This document shows positions 8,513 through 13,291 of a stretch of DNA of 13,291 nt, piece by piece. The notes under the pieces were generated by a model. The model did no database searches, was not told where the DNA came from, and saw only the letters and a program-made list of their open reading frames with translations. The stretch covers positions 1 to 13,291 of the forward strand of contig CAKSVM010000084.1 in assembly GCA_934503195.1 (NCBI GenBank), written 5' to 3'. This stretch comes from an uncultured Eubacteriales bacterium. Its GTDB lineage: Bacteria > Bacillota > Clostridia > Oscillospirales > CAG-272. Positions within the stretch are counted from its first letter, which is position 1. Each line of letters begins with the position of its first letter. Both the position numbers and the translations under genes were made by a program.

Positions 8513-9793
8513 TCAGTTTAATTTCGAAAGCGCGCTGTCGATATCGGCGATGATGTCGTCCACGTCCTCGATTCCGACCGAAAGGCGGATGAGATCGGGC
8601 GTCACTCCGGCCTCGAGAAGCTGTTCGTCGGTCATCTGACGGTGAGTCGTGCTCGCGGGGTGGAGCAGGCAGGTACGCGCGTCGGCGACGTGAGTGACAA
8701 TCGCGCCGAGCTTAAGGCTGTCCATGAACTTCACCGCGTCCTCGCGGCTTCCCTTTACGCCGAACGAAATCACTCCGCTCGAACCCTTCGGGAGATACTT
8801 CATCGCGAGCTTATGATACTTGCTCGATTCGAGTCCGGGGTAGTTGACCCACGAAACCTTCGGGTGCGACTCGAGGTGCCTTGCGACGGCGAGCGCGTTC
8901 GAACAGTGACGCTCGACTCTGAGCGCGAGGGTTTCAAGTCCGAGATTCAGAAGGAAGGCGTTCTGCGGCGACTGAATCGAGCCGAGATCGCGCATGATCT
9001 GCGCGGTCGCCTTCGTGATGTACCCGGCTTTGCCGAAATCCTTCGCGTAGGTCACGCCGTGGTAGGAATCGTCGGGAGTGGTGAGTCCGGGGAACTTATC
9101 GGCGTGAGCGAGCCAGTCGAAGTTTCCGCTGTCGACGATGGCTCCGCCGACCGCGGTCGCGTGGCCATCCATGTACTTGGTCGTCGAGTGGGTGACGATA
9201 TCGGCGCCGAACTCGAACGGACGGCAGTTTATCGGGGTCGGGAAGGTGTTGTCGACGATCAGCGGAACTCCGTGCGCGTGAGCCTGACGCGCGAACTTCT
9301 CAATGTCAAGCACGACGAGCGCGGGATTCGCGAGAACCTCGGCGAATACCGCCTTTGTGTTGGGTCTGAAAGCCGCCGCGAGTTCATCTTCCGCCGCGTC
9401 AGGATGTAAGAAGGTCGCCTCGACTCCCATTCTCTTCATCGTGACCGCGATGAGATTGAAGCTTCCGCCATAGATCGCCGACGACGCGACAATGTGATCG
9501 CCTTCGCCGCAGATGTTGAAGAGCGAATAGAAGGTCGCCGCCTGACCCGACGAGGTCAGCATCGCGGCCGCGCCGCCCTCAAGCTCGCGGATCTTGTCCG
9601 CGACGGCGTCGTTTGTCGGATTCTGGAGCCGGGTGTAGAAGTATCCGCTCTCCGAGAGGTCGAAGAGGCGTCCCATCTGCTCGCTCGACTCATACTTGAA
9701 GGTCGTCGACTGGTAGATCGGGAGGACGCGCGGCTCGCCGTTCTTCGGATGATAGCCGCCCTGTACGCAGATTGTGTTTGGTTTGTAAGACAT
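8513..9793 (-). CDS. metY: O-acetylhomoserine sulfhydrylase (O-acetylhomoserine aminocarboxypropyltransferase)
   Basis: A 426-residue PLP enzyme of the Cys/Met metabolism family. It most resembles the O-acetylhomoserine sulfhydrylases, which make homocysteine from O-acetylhomoserine and sulfide in the cytoplasm for methionine synthesis. Visible motifs are YTRLQNPTN (53-61, phosphate and cofactor contacts across the dimer), the SSGQAA segment (81-86), D181 in IVDNTF (pyridine nitrogen contact) and the PLP lysine K206 in THSTTKYMDGH. The extended STTKYxDGH form, the insert after it (FPGLTTPDDSYHG) and the length of about 430 favour the MetY type over cystathionine gamma-synthase or beta-lyase, which are nearer 380-400. 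The start has a good AGAAAGGAA site nine bases upstream. Only 46 bases separate it from the GH26-like gene, with no terminator, so the two are probably co-transcribed. No riboswitch fits in that gap. Related reactions such as methionine gamma-lyase cannot be excluded. Confidence 0.9.
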   Translation of the reverse strand: MSYKPNTICVQGGYHPKNGEPRVLPIYQSTTFKYESSEQMGRLFDLSESGYFYTRLQNPTNDAVADKIRELEGGAAAMLTSSGQAATFYSLFNICGEGDHIVASSAIYGGSFNLIAVTMKRMGVEATFLHPDAAEDELAAAFRPNTKAVFAEVLANPALVVLDIEKFARQAHAHGVPLIVDNTFPTPINCRPFEFGADIVTHSTTKYMDGHATAVGGAIVDSGNFDWLAHADKFPGLTTPDDSYHGVTYAKDFGKAGYITKATAQIMRDLGSIQSPQNAFLLNLGLETLALRVERHCSNALAVARHLESHPKVSWVNYPGLESSKYHKLAMKYLPKGSSGVISFGVKGSREDAVKFMDSLKLGAIVTHVADARTCLLHPASTTHRQMTDEQLLEAGVTPDLIRLSVGIEDVDDIIADIDSALSKLN

Positions 9794-9839
9794 TTTTGCT
9801 TTCCTTTCTGAAATTCCGGATTCTTTTTGCGTGGATATG

Positions 9840-11786
9840 TCAGTCAGCCTTGATTGTTATGAGCTTGTTCGCGCCGTCCCAGCCGATTTCGCCGCCAAGG
9901 GCCTGAACGACGGCACGGAGCGGAATGTAGGTAGTTGAGTTTATGAGTCTTGCGGGAACGGCGAGCTTTATCTCCTCACCGTTTTTCTTCATTGTGTAGC
10001 TTCCGATCGCGAGTTCGAGTTTCAGATTGTCGCGGGTGATGACGATCGTCTTCGTCTCGCCGATCCAGTCGACCTTTCCGCCGAGCTTTTCAAAGACGGC
10101 GCGGAGGGGTATCAGAGTCGTTCCGTTTTCGATTATCGGCTTTCTGCCGGTCAGATCGAGAGTCTCGCCGTTTATCGAGACGTCGGCCGATTTCAGGATA
10201 TTCATCGTGTAGGTCTTCGTTCCGAGGAGCTTACCGTCCGCGAACGCGTCGACCGTGAAGCTGTGCGCGCCGGTTGAATAGCCAGAAAGATCAATCGGGA
10301 ACCGGTATCCGATATCGGACGACGATCCGACAAGAACATTGTCGATGTAATAGTAAACCGTGACGTTCTCTTTTCCGAGGAAGAACGCGTAGGTCGAGAA
10401 CTCATTGTAGCCCTGCTCAACGATAAAGTTTTCGGGGAGCTTCAGATACGAGCAGTTCGCCTCGCCCGAGAAGCCTTTCTTGATGAAGGAATCCTCGGCC
10501 GTCAGATCCTTGTAGACCGTCGCGAGAGCGGAGTTAGTCGAGAGCGCAAAATCGTCGGACTCCTGCGGACGCACGACGTCGAAGTGGAGAATCGCCTTGA
10601 CCTGCGGATATACCATCGGAACGTATCTGTAGAGCATTTTCAGATGCTCGATCGCATAGGCAGTCTCGTCGCGGTTGAGCGTTCTCGAATAGTGCGTCGC
10701 GCCCGATTCGGTGATCATGAATGGCTTGCGGCTGCCGTAGCGTTCGATGTAATCCTTTAAGATCGTGACGGGGTTCGCCGCGATTCCCGACGCGAACTGG
10801 GTCTGGTTGAGAAGTCCGTAGAAGCCCTCCTCGTAGTCCTGACCGCCGAAATACTTGACCATGTAGAGCGACATTCCGATCCAGTCGACATAATCGTCGC
10901 CGGGATAATAGGCGTTCGGGTCGAGTCTGAAGGCCGGGCGCATCGTGACGCTCCAGACCATAGCGATGTTCTTGGAGTTGGTATGGACAAGATCAGCCAC
11001 GAAACGGAAGGCGTTTATGTAGCTTTCCGCGTCGCCCTGAACGCTCCACGTGTCAAACTCGGCCGCGAAACGAAGGTAGACCGGAGTTCCCGACTTGGCG
11101 AGCATATCTATGATCTTCATGAGCTGATCCTTCTTCGACACGACCGACGCGAGATCGTTTCCCTCGCCGGGAAGGTTGAGCGCGTACTCAACGGCTTTTC
11201 CGTCTCTCGCGGCCTTGTTCACGAGATTTGTGTTGAGCGCGAGAATTGAGTCGTCGCCGAGATCGTGGTAGACGAGAACTATCGAGTCGTTTCCGAGCGA
11301 TTTCTGAGTCTCGGAATCAGCGTTCATTCCGAAGAGAACGCCGCTTTCCTTCTCGTTTATCGCGCCGAAATAGCTCTGATAGCTGTAATAGCTGCGATAG
11401 AGATCAATGTCGGCCGAGCTTTCGTAGAGCGAAACCTTCGAGTCGATTATCGTCACTCCGTCGTCCCAACCCTTCATGACATAGTAGGGACGGGCGATTT
11501 TGTAGTATTCGGCGGCCGATTTGTAGTCGCCGAGAGCCTCGAAGGCGTTAGCGACCTCATACGCGCAGGTGGCGATGTTGTCGGTCGCCTCGTCCGCGGT
11601 GTCGCCCTCAAAGAGTTCGACGATCTTTTTGCCGTAGTAGATTATGTTCTCGTAGTCGCCGGATTCGAGCGCGTTGTTGTATGGCGTCTGGAGCTTCCAG
11701 TAGGCGCGCGGAAAGGTGTAGGCCGAGACCGGGAGCGCGAGAAAAATCATGGTGATCGCGATGATGAGCGGAAGAATTCGTTTCAT
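9840..11786 (-). CDS. Secreted GH26-like glycosidase with TPR-like N-terminus and copper-amine-oxidase-like stalk
   Basis: A 648-residue exported protein. Residues 1-22 form a signal peptide (MKR, hydrophobic core, probable cut after VSA). Residues about 36-105 contain two helical TPR-like repeats (ESGDYENIIYYGKKI; ALGDYKSAAEYYKIA). Residues about 145-430 resemble a clan GH-A barrel of family GH26, typically beta-mannanases and related endo-glucanases or xylanases. The likely acid/base is E243 in YLRFAAEFDTW and the likely nucleophile is E360 in FMITESGATH, 117 residues apart. An Ig-like beta segment follows at about 450-530. The C-terminal 534-648 is a copper-amine-oxidase N-terminal-like stalk domain with paired LIPLRAVFEKLGG and YIPLRAVVQALGG motifs, common in clostridial surface proteins. 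There is no LPXTG motif, dockerin or SLH repeat. The ATG has a strong AAAGGGGG site nine bases upstream. The substrate is unknown; loss of activity is possible, since GH26 motifs are only partly matched. Confidence 0.75.
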   Translation of the reverse strand: MKRILPLIIAITMIFLALPVSAYTFPRAYWKLQTPYNNALESGDYENIIYYGKKIVELFEGDTADEATDNIATCAYEVANAFEALGDYKSAAEYYKIARPYYVMKGWDDGVTIIDSKVSLYESSADIDLYRSYYSYQSYFGAINEKESGVLFGMNADSETQKSLGNDSIVLVYHDLGDDSILALNTNLVNKAARDGKAVEYALNLPGEGNDLASVVSKKDQLMKIIDMLAKSGTPVYLRFAAEFDTWSVQGDAESYINAFRFVADLVHTNSKNIAMVWSVTMRPAFRLDPNAYYPGDDYVDWIGMSLYMVKYFGGQDYEEGFYGLLNQTQFASGIAANPVTILKDYIERYGSRKPFMITESGATHYSRTLNRDETAYAIEHLKMLYRYVPMVYPQVKAILHFDVVRPQESDDFALSTNSALATVYKDLTAEDSFIKKGFSGEANCSYLKLPENFIVEQGYNEFSTYAFFLGKENVTVYYYIDNVLVGSSSDIGYRFPIDLSGYSTGAHSFTVDAFADGKLLGTKTYTMNILKSADVSINGETLDLTGRKPIIENGTTLIPLRAVFEKLGGKVDWIGETKTIVITRDNLKLELAIGSYTMKKNGEEIKLAVPARLINSTTYIPLRAVVQALGGEIGWDGANKLITIKAD

Positions 11787-11804
11787 AAAATTGTACCCCC
11801 TTTG

Positions 11805-11838
11805 AAAAAATCAGGGATCCCGGGATCGCCGGGACCCC
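11805..11838 (-). terminator. Intrinsic terminator of glnS
   Basis: On the minus strand ten-base arms GGGGTCCCGG and CCGGGATCCC (one G-U pair) enclose loop CGATC, followed by UGA and six U. It lies 15 bases past the glnS stop. Only 18 bases remain between the end of its U-run and the start of the GH26-like gene. Confidence 0.88.
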
Positions 11839-11853
11839 TTCGGTCTTGTCGGT

Positions 11854-13291
11854 TTATTTTGCCTTAAAGCTGTCTTTGAGCGTCACGGTGCGGTTGAAGG
11901 TGTTCGGCTTCTTCGTGTCAAGGCAGAAGTAGCCGGTGCGGACGAACTGGAATTTGTCGCCCGGCTTCGCGTCGCGAAGCGACGGTTCGAGCTTTGCCCT
12001 TACGGTTTTCTCGGAGTCGGGATTCAGATAGTCGGTGTACTCCTTGCCCTCGGGGAGCTTTGAGGAATCCTCGAGAGTCAGCATATTCTCGTAGAGAATC
12101 ACGTCGGCGTCGATACAGTCGGAAGCCGAGAGCCAGTGGATCGTACCCTTTATCTTGCGTCCGTCGACCGGGTTTCCGCAGCCCGACTCAAGGTCGGCGG
12201 TGACGTGGATTTCCTTTACGGATCCGTCGGCGTTCTTGTCGATTCCGACGCACTTCACGATGTACGAACCCATAAGGCGAACCTCGCCGTCCGGCTTCAT
12301 TCTGAAGAACTTTGGAGGCGGAACCTCGGCGAAATCCTCGCGGTCGATATAAAGCTCGCGGGTGAACTTGACCTTTCTCGTGCCCATCTCGGGGTGCTGA
12401 GGATGATTCGGGAGCTCGAAATACTCCTCCTTGTCCGCCGGATAATTGTCGACGACAACCTTTATCGGGTCAAGGACCGCGACGCGTCTCGGAGCGGTCT
12501 CGTTGAGCTCGTCGCGTATGCAGGCCTCAAGCATTCTGATGTCGACAAGGCTGTCAGCCTTCGAGACGCCGCACTTCGTGATGAAATCGACGATCGACGA
12601 GCCGGTGTAGCCGCGTCTTCTCATCCCGCAGAGGGTGGGCATTCTCGGGTCGTCCCAGCCGTCGACCTTGCCGCTCTCGACCATCGAGCGAAGGAAGCGC
12701 TTCGAGAGCACCGTGTTCGAAATCTTCAGGCGGGCGAACTCAATCTGTCTCGGTTTGTGCGGGACGCTTACATTCTCGATGACCCAGTTGTAGAGCGGAC
12801 GGTGAATCTCAAACTCAAGCGAGCAGAGCGAGTGCGTGATGCCTTCGAGCGCGTCCTGAATCGGGTGAGCGAAGTCGTAGGTCGGGTAGATGCACCACTT
12901 CGTTCCCTGACGGTGATGCTCGATATGCTTGATTCTGTAGATGACCGGGTCGCGCATCCAGAAGTTGCCCGATTCGAGGTCGATCTTCGCGCGGAGCGAA
13001 TACTTTCCGTCGGGGAACTCGCCGTTCTTCATGCGCTCGAAGAGGTCGAGACTCTCCTCGATAGGACGGTCGCGCCACGGGGATTTTGCCGGGTGAGTGA
13101 GGTCGCCGCGGTACTCCTCCATCTGGTCGGGAGTCAGCTCGCAGACATACGCGAGTCCCTTTTTGATAAGCTCGATCGCGTACTCATAGTCCTTTTCGAA
13201 GTAATCCGAGCCGTAGAAGAATCGGTCGCCCCAGTCAAATCCGAGCCAGTGGATATCCTCCTTTATGGCGTCGACATACTCGGTGTCCTCC
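11854..13291 (-). CDS. glnS: Glutaminyl-tRNA synthetase, N-terminus cut by window edge
   Basis: Attaches glutamine to tRNA-Gln in the cytoplasm. The frame is open to the right edge, giving 478 codons. The first visible residues, EDTEYVDAIKEDIHWLGFDW, match the start of the conserved GlnRS block that follows the HIGH region, so roughly the first 70 residues, with the HIGH signature, lie outside. An internal ATG at 13122 is not the true start, because upstream codons still encode GlnRS sequence (GSDYFEKDYEYAIELIKKGL). Seen within: QGTKWCIYPTYDFAHPIQDALEGITHS, the KMSKS-equivalent VLSKR, then GWDDPRMPTLCGMRRRGYT. The beta-barrel anticodon-binding domains run to a normal C-terminus ending NTFNRTVTLKDSFKAK. 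It lacks the C-terminal Yqey-type extension found in some bacteria. Presence of GlnRS means this organism can charge tRNA-Gln directly. A strong terminator follows. The identification is certain. Confidence 0.97.
   Translation of the reverse strand, partial: EDTEYVDAIKEDIHWLGFDWGDRFFYGSDYFEKDYEYAIELIKKGLAYVCELTPDQMEEYRGDLTHPAKSPWRDRPIEESLDLFERMKNGEFPDGKYSLRAKIDLESGNFWMRDPVIYRIKHIEHHRQGTKWCIYPTYDFAHPIQDALEGITHSLCSLEFEIHRPLYNWVIENVSVPHKPRQIEFARLKISNTVLSKRFLRSMVESGKVDGWDDPRMPTLCGMRRRGYTGSSIVDFITKCGVSKADSLVDIRMLEACIRDELNETAPRRVAVLDPIKVVVDNYPADKEEYFELPNHPQHPEMGTRKVKFTRELYIDREDFAEVPPPKFFRMKPDGEVRLMGSYIVKCVGIDKNADGSVKEIHVTADLESGCGNPVDGRKIKGTIHWLSASDCIDADVILYENMLTLEDSSKLPEGKEYTDYLNPDSEKTVRAKLEPSLRDAKPGDKFQFVRTGYFCLDTKKPNTFNRTVTLKDSFKAK

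Noticed and set aside
9794..9839. SAM or other riboswitch before the metY-type gene
   Set aside because: The 46-base gap is too short to hold any known SAM riboswitch, and it has only a ribosome binding site.
12700..12720. Leucine in place of methionine in the KMSKS-equivalent loop of GlnRS (VLSKR rather than VMSKR)
   Set aside because: The class I signature tolerates hydrophobic change at this position, and the lysine is retained. Not evidence of altered function.
13122..13122. Internal ATG as the start of glnS
   Set aside because: The 56 codons between this ATG and the window edge still match conserved GlnRS sequence, so the gene is simply cut by the edge.

Overview
The window looks like a piece of chromosome from an anaerobic Bacillota (Clostridia-like) bacterium, probably an uncultured gut or rumen lineage. 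It has a moderately high GC content with G/C-ending codons and strong purine-rich ribosome binding sites. It also has Gram-positive style intrinsic terminators with U-runs, a clostridial-type SecA ending in a zinc-binding tail, and an exported glycosidase carrying a copper-amine-oxidase-like stalk domain. This placement rests on gene style only; no marker gene was compared against a database.

All seven supported protein genes lie on the minus strand, so transcription runs from the right edge to the left. From right to left they are: (1) glnS, glutaminyl-tRNA synthetase, cut by the right edge and closed by a good intrinsic terminator (11805-11838); (2) a secreted multidomain GH26-like glycosidase; (3) 46 bases further on, an O-acetylhomoserine sulfhydrylase (metY type), closed by a very clear intrinsic terminator (8474-8505); (4) secA, preceded by an AT-rich promoter-bearing gap with a perfect 14-bp palindrome; (5) a 290-base gene-free gap rich in inverted repeats; (6) a tight three-gene operon of two related multi-span membrane proteins and a large cytoplasmic GH106-like glycosidase; (7) a GC-rich tandem hairpin repeat at the left edge.

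secA, glnS and metY are housekeeping or biosynthetic genes with ordinary motifs. The two carbohydrate-related loci are the accessory part: the exported GH26-like enzyme would act at the cell surface, while the GH106-like enzyme has no signal peptide and would act on sugars inside the cell. The two membrane proteins are translationally linked to the GH106-like gene. They share an ungapped module built around the pattern D-x-(L/I)-P-(D/S)-x-x-G, found once in the small protein and at least twice in the large one. I recognise no family for them. This operon is the best candidate for something undescribed, but its function cannot be read from the sequence. No CRISPR array, tRNA, rRNA, insertion sequence or phage gene was seen.
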